Part shown: positions 19,197 through 30,955 of the stretch, piece after piece
How the letters are laid out: every line of letters begins with the position of its first letter
Position numbering within the stretch: position 1 is the stretch's first letter
From: Chiua virens
Taxonomy: Eukaryota; Basidiomycota; Agaricomycetes; Boletales; Boletaceae
Direction: 5' to 3'
Assembly: GCA_019787685.1 (NCBI GenBank)
Contig: JAHNUO010000012.1
Coordinates: 310,001 to 374,000, forward strand
Length of the DNA stretch: 64,000 nucleotides
Made by a program: the position numbers and the translations under genes
The notes under the pieces: generated by a model
The model's database searches: none
Seen by the model: the letters and a program-made list of their open reading frames with translations, nothing else
Told to the model about the DNA's origin: nothing

Positions 19197-22019
19197 GGTA
19201 GTGCAGTCTGTAGCTGTCCGGAAAGCACCACTACCGACGGCAGAAATAGTGAGACAGGCAGGGAACACAACAGGACCACGCTCTTCACAGATAACTATCA
19301 AGTATAGGTATAAGCAAGACTCCTTTGGGGTTGCGGCGTAGATATAGTATGGTATGGTATACATGAGCATGCGGATTGCGCTTCCACTGTCCTACTGTCA
19401 ATGTAACAGTCAAGTGGCGTAGAGCGCTGTTTCCCATCATCAAAATTAGTTGTAGACATCTAGATGGTAATGGAGTCTGCCAGGGAGTGCACATGGGTTT
19501 CGAACTCGACGAGCACACGATCAAGAAGAGAGGACTCAGAGTTTCATCGATATTGGACTGAGAACATTGCACCAACTTTCGGAGTCGATCTGACGGACTC
19601 GCCTTCGTTGACGCTGACCTCGTCATAGCACAACCTTGATCAAAGAAAAACCCTCCAACAACCCTCCAAAATCAGAAGAACCAGCTCTGAGGGGCCCATC
19701 GCCTCCGTGCTCGCAATCATCAACTTTGCATCACCCACAAGCCCACTCAGCCCAAATCGCTCACCCACATCAAACCAGACTCTGAGTCGGAGGTACCATT
19801 CGTAGGAATCTCAATACACCAACATACTCGCATCAATTTTTCAAAGACCCCACACGCCGTGCGCACCTCAAGCACCAAGCTGCCCACCGTATCACCCTCC
19901 AAGACGCCACGCTGTTTCTCGCTGGGAATGTGGGCCTCGTCCTGAAAACGAGACTTACAAGTTGTCAAAACGAGATCGTGCAAGTGGCCAGGAAGCTCCC
20001 AAGGGACGACCATGGAGGAGTGGAGGCTCGAGGGGGCTGTATAGATCGCGGTACCCGAGGTACGTGGTCTGCTCCTGATAGTATATGACTTGAACCGACG
20101 TTTTTCAAAGACATTTGGCAATCGTCGTAGCCACGATTCGACTGCTATCAGGTTCCTATTTCCCAGTCGCCAAAACTCAGATACTGTACAGTGCCTGGCA
20201 CGCAACGAGTTCTCGGAATTGATTGCAAATCCTCGTTCTCGTCCAGTCGTTTTCGTCACTACTAACAACTACACTTTTCGGTGGGTGATCACCCGTCTCG
20301 CCAATAAGTAGGGCTCCGATGGTGAGTCTGAGCAAACTCGCGATTGTATTTTCAAAGTCTGTACGAACGCGCTGAAATTCCAGGGTGTTGGGCACGTTGC
20401 GATGTCACGGCTTGACTGGTCACATATATATTATCACTGTCTCGTGATGAACTGCCTGGATCCTATCGCTACTGCAACCCTCGTGTGGTGGGGTATAACG
20501 CTTTGGTTTTCCTGACTCCTTTGTCAGGAGCCTCCGAGTGGATCTCTTGCCTCGACAATTATACTTGTGTCTGAGCACGCTCTGTCCACCAGCTCCGTAT
20601 TGCTGGAGCGGTAAGTTCATTTAACATTTGCATAATCAACTGTGTTTCTCAACGGTCTCAATCGACTTCAGAAGGCTATGGATGTGGTCATTCGATCGTG
20701 AATATTGTCTTTTCTGTCATCTGAGGCAAAGTGTTTTGACTTTGTATCGTCAGCGACAAATGCTTTCTTGGTGTTAATCGCGGTGAGTAGAACTTTAAGG
20801 GCAAGTTGAGCTCGATGCTCAGTCTCTCCATCCGATTTCATACCTTCTCCCTCGGTTTTACTACACCCTCGTCTTCATGCTCCTAGTTTCCGTACCCATA
20901 ATTCTGTGCTAGTATTTGTCCACATCGAAAGCAGGTTTCTGTTGGTAAGAACTTGGCTTGGATTGACTGTGTATTGATCTGAAGCTCCAATGGATACCTA
21001 AGAACGGTGCCAAAGACCTTTGTTGCAGATGTTATCGTCACTGGTAAGCTACATATGTTCAGTTTGCATTCTACATCTGTGCTTCGTGTGTCGTTTTCGT
21101 TCGACGAGTGTCGCCAACGCTGACTGACAATGGCCATCAGAATTAATGTCGCCCTTGTCACCGCTTTCATGAATGGAGGAGTACCGACCTTGAACATTTG
21201 AACCACCCAGTATCCCATGATGCAGTATTCAAGGATATCTCAACACTTTAGCTTTGTTGTGTTCTGCTTCAATCTCGTACCTCACCATGTGGGCTCTTGG
21301 GCGTTCGTTTTCTCGTTAACTTTTGCATGTTCGTGATGTTCTTTACGTTTTTGCGCCCTCAACATCACAATTGATATATGAATCTGGCCCCAAGATATGT
21401 TTGTGTCAGTATGGTTCGGAGTCATGACGAAGCTCCTTTACCTGTTCGTGGTTGTCACTCAGGGATTTGGAAGTATGCATCCAGACGACGGTGGATCACC
21501 AGTGGAAACGCCGGGAAGAGCTGACACGCATGCAGACCACATGCGTAACGGTTCAAAACTGCGTCTGCAAATATAACTAGCACATTCGGATCATCCCTCT
21601 TATACAGTTCCTGGCAGCACCGGACACAAGCCATCGATGTGTGTACTGTGCATCTAGACGAATCAGGGTATCATTTAGCCTGTTTGTATGAACCATGTTA
21701 CTCCTGGCCGTCACACCGTTCGCGTACGTCCCCTCCCCGGGGATGGATGTAAACAAACCCCATTTCTCAATGGTTGCTGGCACTCCGGTCCGACTTGAGA
21801 GGCTGACTACGATCACTGGCTCGGCGAGTCCTAGGTGTTTTAGTATACTGTGCAATGCCAAGTCCCGATGAATTCAGAAATCACCATAGAAGATGACGCT
21901 GACATGTCAGGCGCAGACAAATCTCTCCCGGCGAGACGACGCCATCATCCGGCAAATGCGAAGGCTATCTGAAGTGGATCAACAGAATGTGGTCGCGATT
22001 TGGGGTGCGAATGAGGAGG
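19197..22019. other. Intergenic region between WD40 copies B and C
   Basis: No confident gene. One minus-strand ORF at 19747-20268 (173 codons, containing MVVPWELPGHLHDLVLTTCK) is long enough to notice but has no recognised domain. A short block at 19205-19265 repeats sequence from 8130-8200. Confidence 0.35.
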
Positions 22020-22465
22020 ACTAACGTACATTGATGATTGTCATGTCATGAAAAAGAAAACATCTTGCCTCTGATGACGGCGGGTCTGACAAGGTCCTGG
22101 GATGCGAGTGCAGATGGAAGCGTGATTGTGAAGCGAGTTCTGGACAAAGGTATATGCAAGTCGGAAGACCGCTCTTGGTGAGGAGCCGAGTATAGAATAG
22201 GCGCGCCATTAGACACGAAGCGCCTACTACATTACGTCGTCAGACGAGTGCGCGAGTGACTTATGTAGACCAGACGGAGTGAGCCCGTGGACGACGATGT
22301 TATAAGCTCAGTCTGTGTGATGACGTGACTCATTGGCCGAGCTTGGTTTGCTCGTGTTTGTGCTAATACGATGTATCGTCGATTTCCAACACATTATGTA
22401 GAGGGGTGTTTGTACTGCGCACCTTGAAAAAACCTCTCTTCTCGACGCTTTCGAATTGCCACAAA
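22020..22465 (+). repeat. WD40-gene upstream region, copy C
   Basis: The third copy of the duplicated 5' flank, best matched to 8640-8904. It precedes the intact gene copy and so probably includes its functional promoter. Confidence 0.65.
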
Positions 22466-22467
22466 AG

Positions 22468-24146
22468 ATGTCACAAACCGAGACAGGTAGGTAACGATAC
22501 AGAGGATGGATTGGACTGTGCTGACAACTCTGCAAGACGACGGAGTGCTCTTCGACACAGGTATTTCTGGACCTATTCGGGCAGTCGCATTCTCGTGGGA
22601 TGGAAAGCATCTCCTGAGTGGAAGCAATGATGGGATACAACGGTTTCGACTCGCAGACAAGCTAGAAACCGTGAACCAGACGGGAATGAAGGTGAACGCC
22701 ATCTCAGTATCGAGGGACAGCCAATGGGTTGTGTGCGGGGCGACAGCGGGGGCGAGCGTCTGGGACTCAGAGCTGCAACAAAAGGTGAGTGATATTGAGA
22801 GCGGAAAGGAGGTGTGGGCAGTGGATATGTCACCGGACTCGACTCGATTCGCAACAGGCACTGAGGAGATGAGCGTGTGGGACGTTTCGACGGGCTCGAG
22901 ACTGCTTGGACCTATCGAATTCGACAACTGGGTCCATGGTGTCAGATTCTCCCCTGATGGAGAGCGAATTGCTAGTTTCGAATTTGATGGTCCAATCACA
23001 ATCTTGGACAGTCAGACTGGCGATGTGCTGGTGAAAATCAAGACCAAGACACACACATATGCACCAGCCACTCCACTCGTATGGTCAAACGACGCACAGC
23101 AATTGTTCACCGCGTGCAGTGATGACAAAGTCAGGTCATTTGACACCTCGACAGGATCACTACTCGCCAAGTCACAGGTCGTCGATGAAAACACTCTTGA
23201 TTCCATTGCACTAGCTGTCGATGGGCAATTTATTGTTGCCCAGACGCGGCACTCAATTTCATTCTTTGATGCGTCCACTCTTGCCCAAATTGGTCCCGTC
23301 ATAGACGAGTACTCTGCCTGGTCGATCGCGCTCTCCTCGAATAATACCCATCTCGCCACAGGACGACGGGACGGGAAAATTGTTGTTCGCAACCTGAGCA
23401 CTGTCCTTCCGGACATTTTCAGTGGTGTAAGTATTCGTGTGTCCCTTGTACTTTCCAGGCAACAACTCACTTTTTACCAGATACCTGCTGTTGATGAGGG
23501 AGATGGAACCGGTCAGCGAACAACCCCAGACGGCGATGGAAACAAATCTGCGGAGTCAAACGCAGTATGCCTCTGTCATTCTCTCGTCTCCACAATTCAT
23601 CTTACATTTTCATCATGCAGCCGTCTCCAGACAACCGAGACGATCATAACATTGACCTTCTCGAGGTATGAGCTCATCCATCTCCTTCTTAACGAGTTTT
23701 CATCATGTGGTAGCTCGAGGTACCAACGGGACCGCCTGCCAGCGCTCCTGCCTTTGACTTTGACCATGTCTGTGATCTCTTTACTCCTTGTTTCTGTGTT
23801 GATATTCCTGCAGCCGCCGTCCCCCACGCCCTCTGATCATCTTCCGGTGGATGAAACACCACTGCCGAAGGTATCCGACACATTATTACCGTCATCCTCT
23901 GTTGCACCGCCGGTGACCGAGCCACGTCCGAAGGAACGTGACATTATCGACTCATCCAAGGACCGACCAATTTTTGGAAAGTGGCTGAAGAGGATTAGAA
24001 GGAGTGCGGAGGACCGACCCGGTCAACGTTCTGCAGACCCTAGTTCAGCCGCCGACCCAGGGGGTTCGCTGTCATCATCACGCATCAATCCCCCGCGTAA
24101 CCAGGATTCGACAATGGCTGCACTACGGGAGCGTGTGCGTGACTGA
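22468..24146 (+). CDS. WD40-repeat protein, copy C (intact)
   Basis: Spliced model: exons 22468-22486, 22537-23426, 23481-23564, 23621-23665, 23714-23767 and 23814-24146, about 474 residues. If the first intron is not real, the start is the ATG at 22506. The second exon encodes most of a beta-propeller: repeats with FSWDGKHLLSG, VVCGATAGASVWD, FATGTEEMSVWD, FSPDGERIASF, FTACSDDKVRSFD and ISFFDASTL. The C-terminal part is a low-complexity Pro/Ser tail with a basic GKWLKRIRRS patch. Related WD40 genes are numerous in mushroom genomes and serve as protein-interaction scaffolds; the partner is unknown. An unspliced reading seems to contain a membrane helix (SVISLLLVSVLIFL), but that is a 46-nt intron. 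The 3' end may continue through another intron. Confidence 0.75.
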
Positions 24147-26371
24147 CCGGCGATCGATGTACAGCGTATCTCACAATATCCATAGCGAACGTATGTCGCC
24201 CCCTATAACGAAGAACGACTGAGTTTCTTCGCACTTTTCTTGGGACCGGGACGGCTGCGAGAGACACGACCCGCTGAAGTCTCAATTCCTTATGAGCTGC
24301 CGCCAGAGGATTCTCGTGCCGGTGACACTCAAGATCTTCACATCCAAGCAGCTGCTGTATATCCTTTTCTTTCTTTCGATGGTGAATCGTCTGATATCCC
24401 ATTAGCCGCACCGTGTGAACGTTCCGCCTCAGCCCTCGAGCGGTGGCATTGCCGAGAGGGTGAGTATACTTTCCTCTAGCTTTTAAAGTTGTAGACTTAA
24501 GTAAGACTGCAAAATAGCATGTGCCAGATCCAGTCGCGGTCCAAGGTCCTCTTAGAGTTTCGTTCTCACTACCGAGGTGCACATTCTGCATCCAGCCAAG
24601 CAGCGGAGACGGGATGCATTAATTCAATCTGAGTGCGATACGATCAAGTGCTTTACTCACGGCTGAGGCAAGTTAATCCGTGCGTTGTTGATAGCTCATC
24701 ATGCTCGTCTGTCTACCCGACTTAGCGGATAGCACGCCGTTCCTTTTCACGCCCGAACATTCGAACATTACATCGAGGTACTTGGAGGGGGGTATTTGAC
24801 AATGTTCCTGTGGAATCAGGAAAGGGAAGACGGTGCTTATATACAGGAAGTTGTGACTGTTTTCTTCATTAGATATGGACATTGGGAATGGGGTAGGAGG
24901 TTAGATGCATATGTTTTCAGCCCGTCGCACTGGCCAGGTGCAGGTCCCAAATTCAAGGTGTACCCACTAAACCCACAATCTCGATATACTGGTATATATC
25001 CCGCACGAAACCCCAGTATCTGCCAGAGTCAAGTAACATACCTCTCAGGGTCTGTCTCTGAGTCTCTTCCGAGAGTCCTCGTCGTTGGTGCGCCATTGGC
25101 GGTGATTCTCTGCAAGGCTAGTATCTGTCGAAAATGTCAGATAGTCCAGAAGACCCCTCATGGTAAGCTCTTAAAGTGGATCGGATGATAGACTGTGTCC
25201 GGGTCATCGCCTCGTAAAAGTATGTCTGAACGACTTCTTTCCAAGTCCAAGAGGGTCTGCCTACGGGAGACTCCTCGTCGTCTTGAGTAGCCGATTTAGC
25301 GCACTTCGAGGCTAAAATTTTACAGGGCACCCCGCTAACTGGACATCGCCACTGATCCAGGTCGAGCTTGAGAAGGGCTAATATGGAAGCGGAATAACAG
25401 CTGAACGGCTATCTCGCATCATGACTCGCCGTTCCAAATTGATCATCCGGGTGCCAAAAGTCGTCAAGTACACCTGCAAGAAGCCCGTTCACCCTATGCT
25501 TGATGACTTGTGGAAATGATATGCAGGCGAAAGAGAGGATGACAGGTGGAGTTGTTTGGACAAGTTGTAGCTTGTTGTGCCTGTCTTACGGATGAATCTT
25601 GTCTGTATGTAGTTCGAATGCTCCTCGAACTCTTACTTTTCCAAATGCTAGACATGTCAACGGAGCGTAACTAACCCATGGAAGAAGCCCGTAGGTGAGT
25701 CGCCAGGTATGTATTGAGCGAGTCAAGCTCACAACTCGATTATGTACAAGCGACCCGCAAATGGATCCGGCTGCGTGCAGTGAGGCTCGAGTAACGAAAG
25801 CGGTATTAAACTTGTTCTTCCTGGTCCCGACGGTTGAGGCATGCAACGCCGTCTTTTGTTCTGCATCCCCGCCCATAACTCCCATGGATACGTCTGACAA
25901 GGTACCTTCCTGCGTTTAACTCGCCGTGAAAACCCTTTCCTATTAACATCAGCCGTTCCGCTTTAAATTGTGTAGTAACCCACCCGTGTGTCATTAATAC
26001 ATCGGAGCATGAGGCGCTCGCGTTGCCTCGAGGCACGCAGAATGTACACGGGTTCGATCGTCGCCAGGCGATGTCAATTCGCAATGAGGCGTGGATTGAT
26101 ACCCGTCCCGTACCGCATCATGCTCGACTTCTCCGCCGCAGAGAGCCGCACTGTGTGGCATTCGCTCCTTATCCACGCCTCGAAAGCGATGAAGGGTCAT
26201 AGCCCTATAAGAAGATCCGTCTATACTGTACACTGTCTGCGACTACTCTTGTTCTGCGCTCGCACACAACTGATCACTCCTTTCTGTCGCTTTTTATTTG
26301 TCTTTGCTGCCCAGGTGGCCTGTTGAACGTGTCCCATCTCTCGCCGTGTCATTCGATTGCTTTTATTCGAC
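24147..26371. other. Intergenic region, no supportable gene
   Basis: Short ORFs on both strands. One at 24240-24479 (plus) ends near a good donor (GAGAGGGTGAGTAT) and could be a leftover exon of the WD40 unit. Nothing else is recognisable. Confidence 0.35.
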
Positions 26372-27734
26372 ATGACACACCTTTTCTTTATCCTCCTTGT
26401 CGCTGGCTTGTTACCTATCCTCGTCTCGGCCCATGGGTATATTGGGTCCGTGACTATTGACGGCAAAACGTACTCCGGCAATCAGCCAGGCGGTACTACA
26501 AACCCAAGTATCATCAGACAGGTCGGTCTTTGAACTTGAACTGTACATAAGCCATAACTGAATTCATTCGCGGAGTAGGTCTCGACTATCTCCCCAGTCA
26601 AGGGTGCGAGTAATCCGTCCATTAACTGTGGGATGAACGCGACCCTGGCTTCGGATGTTGGCAATGCCAACCCGGGGAGCCAGCTTCAGGTCTGGTGGGT
26701 CGGGGGTGCTACCGGTGACTCAAACGTGTGTCCCAAATTATTCTAGCCTGATTGTGGAGACTCAGTTTTCATCAGTGGCCTCACAACGTCGGACCTGTCA
26801 TGACCTACATGACGAAATGTAGTGGGTCTTGTTCATCCTACGATTCTACCAATGCCGAGTGGTTCAAGATCTCGGAGCTGGGTACCGAACCGAATAATTC
26901 TACCTGGTATCAGGCCAACGTCGGTATGTTGCACTAATTATGTAGTGTCTCTGAACCGTTATTCACTCTGGATTCGGGTCTTACAGTGTCGAAGCAGCCC
27001 GCAAACGTGACTATTCCTAGTAACATCGCCCCAGGTAACTACCTCCTGCGCTCTGAGCTTATTTCCCTTCAGAATGCCATGGCGGAAGGAGGTGCAGAAT
27101 TCTACCCGGGCTGCATTCAACTTAGTATTGGAGGTTCAGGCACTGGCGCGGCAAAGAGCAGCGAAGAGTGCGTATTCCCCGGTTGCTATTCGGACAGTGA
27201 CCCCGGGATTTACGACCCAACCGTGAGCCCTTTTGTTCTACTGCCGCGAGCGAGACCTGAAAGCAGAGGATAGGTCTATGACCCGCCTATCGACTATGTC
27301 TTCCCTGGTCCCTCTGTCGCTGCCTTCGTCGGTAGTGGTGCAAGCACAGGTGGCACGCAACCCTCTGGCTCTGCTGGTGGTTCTTCTGGTTCTTCTGTCG
27401 CACCGACACCGACTGCAGGGTCGTCTGCACCTACAAGTTCTCCTTCAGGCGGTACGTTTCATTCTCCACACCCGGTTCCCCTTGAGCTCTTCTCGCTCGC
27501 TTCTGCTATTCCTTACTCGATGTAACAGTGTCAACTAACGCTTCCTCTCCTTCCTCTTCCCCAACGGTCACACCTGTGCCGACAACCACTCCTTCTGCGA
27601 TTGTACCTGCCAATTCGACTACTACTACTCCAGCAACAGTTTGCTACGTGACGTCCGGTAAACAATTGCTTTCTAAGCGTGTAGAAACAAAGAAAGGAAT
27701 GCACAAGCGGCGTCTCCTCCGACGCGCTACCTGA
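26372..27734 (+). CDS. AA9 lytic polysaccharide monooxygenase (AA9-2), secreted
   Basis: Spliced model: exons 26372-26521, 26579-26725, 26776-26923, 26987-27222, 27274-27451 and 27529-27734, about 354 residues. The signal peptide (MTHLFFILLVAGLLPILVSA) ends directly before HGYI, giving a mature His1. The second copper His is in WPHNVGP and the axial Tyr in AEFYPGC. Exons 3 and 4 have exactly the lengths of exons 2 and 3 of AA9-1 (148 and 236 nt), showing common origin; the 57-nt intron after IIRQ is absent in AA9-1. The C-terminus is a Ser/Thr/Pro linker ending in a basic tail (MHKRRLLRRAT), with no CBM1. Like AA9-1, it has RSELISLQ instead of the usual RHE...H and Glu for Gln before FY. Confidence 0.9.
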
Positions 27735-28345
27735 ACGTGTCAAGATCTATATTGGCGCAGGATACGATCAAGCGGCGGTCGAGTCGGAGATGACTGCCGG
27801 AGATGTAGACGGGTGCAGACATTAGGTCTCGTGGACCACCATGGCTTGATGCCATCGATTGCCGAGGTCGGCAAAGTGAATTGCTTGTTCATCGTGTGTT
27901 CTAGTGGTGCTGGTACCCACAAGATGGGCTGGCACCATACCTGACGATAGGATAAACGCATTCTTCGTGCAAGACGCGAGGACTGCATGTCGTCCTGACT
28001 TCTCCGCTTCTTCCTACCCCACACCCGCGGTCGTATCGCCCAGTTTCCGATTTCGTTTTCTCCCCTGGTCGCTCGTTGATTCGTTCTTTGTTAGGAGTAA
28101 CTTATGGCTCCCGGTCGCTTTCACTCGCTATCTGATCTCGTTCTTGTTGATATCCCACTCTTTCCATAGATCTGTCGTTCGTGTCTTGTCTTCCTGATGT
28201 ATGTGTATGTAGAAACTGTATCCTTACTATCACTTTGGGTTCCTAGATGAAGTTCTGAACTTGAGCTTGCTCGTCGGGTACTGCCATCATCCTTTCCCAC
28301 TGGTATCGTGATGAGTTTCCGACACGTTGACTGAGGTACATCATA
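27735..28345. other. Intergenic, nothing supportable
   Basis: Only short ORFs that overlap on both strands; no motifs or convincing splice partners seen. Confidence 0.4.
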
Positions 28346-30011
28346 ACGGCGTTCTACCTTGCGGTTAGTTGCCTGGCCTCTGGTGTCGTACACCTACCCG
28401 AACCTGTTTTTGCAGCTCCCCTTGAGCACTTCACACAGAGTCTTGCACAAAGACAACGTTATCTCCCCACAGCTCTCGTCGTCTATCGAGCACACGCTGG
28501 TTCTTGAAAACATCACTGGGCTGTCTGTCGCTGTCGTTCCGGAACATGGCGCACCGGAGTACCATTCTTGGCGACGGAGGACGGAGGACGGAGGCGAGAT
28601 GACCTCAGACGTGCGTACCTCCACCATCAGTCCAGCTCCGGCAAGTTGACGTCTTTCTCCATTGTAGACCCTTTTTCACATCGCGTCCATATCCAAGGCA
28701 TTTTGCGCCACTGGGGGTCTCCTCATCGACGACTTTGCGAACGGGGACAACGACACTGCGCTACCGTCCGGCGTCACCGAGTCAAGGACCTGTTGTCCGA
28801 GTGAGAGCTCATGGACGAGTGGGCCTCGGAGAGAGCTAATCTGCGGGATATTCTGTCTCATGTGTCTGGGGTGCCAAGTGGGTTTACTGTATTACCCTCC
28901 GCGCCATCATTCGCACAATTCATGTACTGAAATGTACTGATGTAGGGATGATGCGTCATACGGACCCTTGGATACGCCGCCGCAGCTCATCACGCGATTT
29001 TACGATAGCTGGTGCGGGAGGGATCATTTCGAATGCCGTTGATATGGTTAGTCTCCGCACCCGTCGGGATACTTATTCACCCTCTATGGCTGAATTGATT
29101 ATTGCAGGCTAAGTGGATCTCGATATGGATTAATGAAGGTGTTTATGATAACAGAACTGTCATTCCGTCATCCGTATACCGCAACGTATCGTATTCTTAC
29201 CCGGTCGCACTGATCACCCAGCCAATCCGGAGCACTCGATCGTCGAATATGGTATAGGTTGGTTCCGTACTTCGTATCTTGGACACGATGTGGGATCCTT
29301 GCTCTAATTCCATACACGATGGCCAATGGCGCACCAGATTGTCTATCATGGGGGAACTGTCCCTGAGGTTTCGACCCTCGTATCGTTTCTACCGACCGAC
29401 GGTATTGGTGTAACGCTGTTTGCAAATGGTGAAATAAAGCAGATACCCTGACGCTAATTCTGAACCGCATCCTCGATTTCGCCTTGCATTTGGATAGTCG
29501 CGAGGCACCTACGATGTTTGTGCCTCTTTTTCGGTCATCAGCCTGGCTGACACGTGGTCTAGGTCGCCCTCTCCCGAAGTCACCGCGACGCAGCTCGGTG
29601 TCCAGAGTCTGACTCTCCTTGGACGCACTAGCTAGCACCTATGCCAACCTTGGCTACGGGTCGTTTACGCTCTGCAGCCCGTCCTGCGCGTTGCCCTACT
29701 GCGATAGGATTCGATCTGACTTTGCCATCGTCGACAGTGCACAGGGTACCCCAAGCTCCAACGATTTGCTCGCCGAATGGCTACACATACGCTCGTCGCG
29801 TCTTCGCATGCGACACCAGCAAGGTCCCCTCTTTGACATCTACTTCACCACACTGCACCCAGAGGGCTATGGCAAGGACACGACATTGTTTGAAACGGGG
29901 GGGATTGGTACGACGAAGGGGTTGGCAGAGTTTGTCGTCCAAGATGGCGAGGCGGTCGGGTTGAGTGGTCGGACAATTGACGGAGCGGGCACGCAGGGGC
30001 ACGACGGTTGA
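28346..30011 (+). pseudogene. Beta-lactamase-fold serine hydrolase, dead tandem copy
   Basis: Aligns along its length with the intact gene at 30956. The start codon context reads ACGGCGTTCTACCTTGC where the live copy has ATGGCATTCTACCTTGC. The frame is broken repeatedly. The segment corresponding to the YxN exon is deleted: near 29005-29010 the sequence jumps from the TCACGCGATT block to the GCTGGTGCGGGAGGGATC block. The C-terminal exon (29620-30011) is still easily aligned. Confidence 0.8.
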
Positions 30012-30309
30012 AGAGGGGACGGAGATTGGGTCCGATAGGGTTTGATCGTGGTGAGGTGGGCACGTTTTGACACCAGGACTCGGATGTTCCGTTGACGAGG
30101 TACGAATAATCCTACCTCGTGGCGATCAGTCTTATGTGAACGATTGAATGCTGGATACTTGCTTGTGTTCAGTGACAAATGAGATTATTTGGCCGGCTAT
30201 CCACAGGGTTCATTTAAATGGAGAACTTGCCTGCGGCCTGCAAGCTTCAAGCTTCATCGATGTCGATCATCTCTCTACCTACAGTTCTCCTCCCTTTCCT
30301 TCCACAAAC

Positions 30310-30575
30310 ATGGAATTACCAGTCCCTGGTAACCGGCTTTTCGGAGACCTAACTTCTCTCGCAACTTTTTTGCAGTCGGATACGCGACAAGCATGAATGA
30401 CCTGGAACGTAGGCACGAAGAATACATAGCTCAAGCGATGCAGAGATATCACCGCATGGTCTACTTTTTTTTAAATTGTCCGCAAAGATCTAACCAGTAC
30501 TGACAGAGAATGCAGGAACAAGTTCGAGCGAATTTACCACCCCGAAAGTCTGTCGACGAATGGCTTTCAGAGTAG
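30310..30575 (+). CDS. Possible 56-residue helical protein (spliced mini-gene)
   Basis: Exons 30310-30328, 30376-30458 and 30507-30575 join through GT-AG introns of 47 and 48 nt, the typical size here, into one open frame. The product has a very polar helical stretch (NDLERRHEEYIAQAMQRYHR) and ends KSVDEWLSE. I do not recognise it. It sits between the dead and live serine hydrolases. The two well-sized introns are the main argument that it is real. Confidence 0.35.
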
Positions 30576-30955
30576 CATTAGTGCACTTTCTAGGGAAATG
30601 CTGCGGTGCTTATACTGGCTGATGTGGAGGTAGACTGAAGAAAACGCGAAGTCGAGTGATACATATGCAGCGCGTCTGAAACGAATTCACGATGCCAATG
30701 CCTATTACTGCGTTACAAACGTCCTTTGACAGTGTCTCTGCCATTCGTTTTGATTCGTTGGAGCTGTAAGTTATATCTGCACATTTTCCCCTCGCTCCGA
30801 GTCAGTTGCTTTGCAGAGATTGTATCTTTATCCTTACAATGTATAAGTGACCGGGTGTGAGAACCAGCGACTTGTCAAATGACTTCGTTTCCCACCAACT
30901 AACGCAATGGAATCAGTCGTACGCTGATTGAACGGTGCACCACGATCAAACCACG

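Noticed and set aside
19747..20268. 173-codon minus ORF as a confident gene
   Set aside because: No recognised domain, no splice-compatible neighbours and no shared frame with nearby ORFs; kept only as a note under the intergenic entry.
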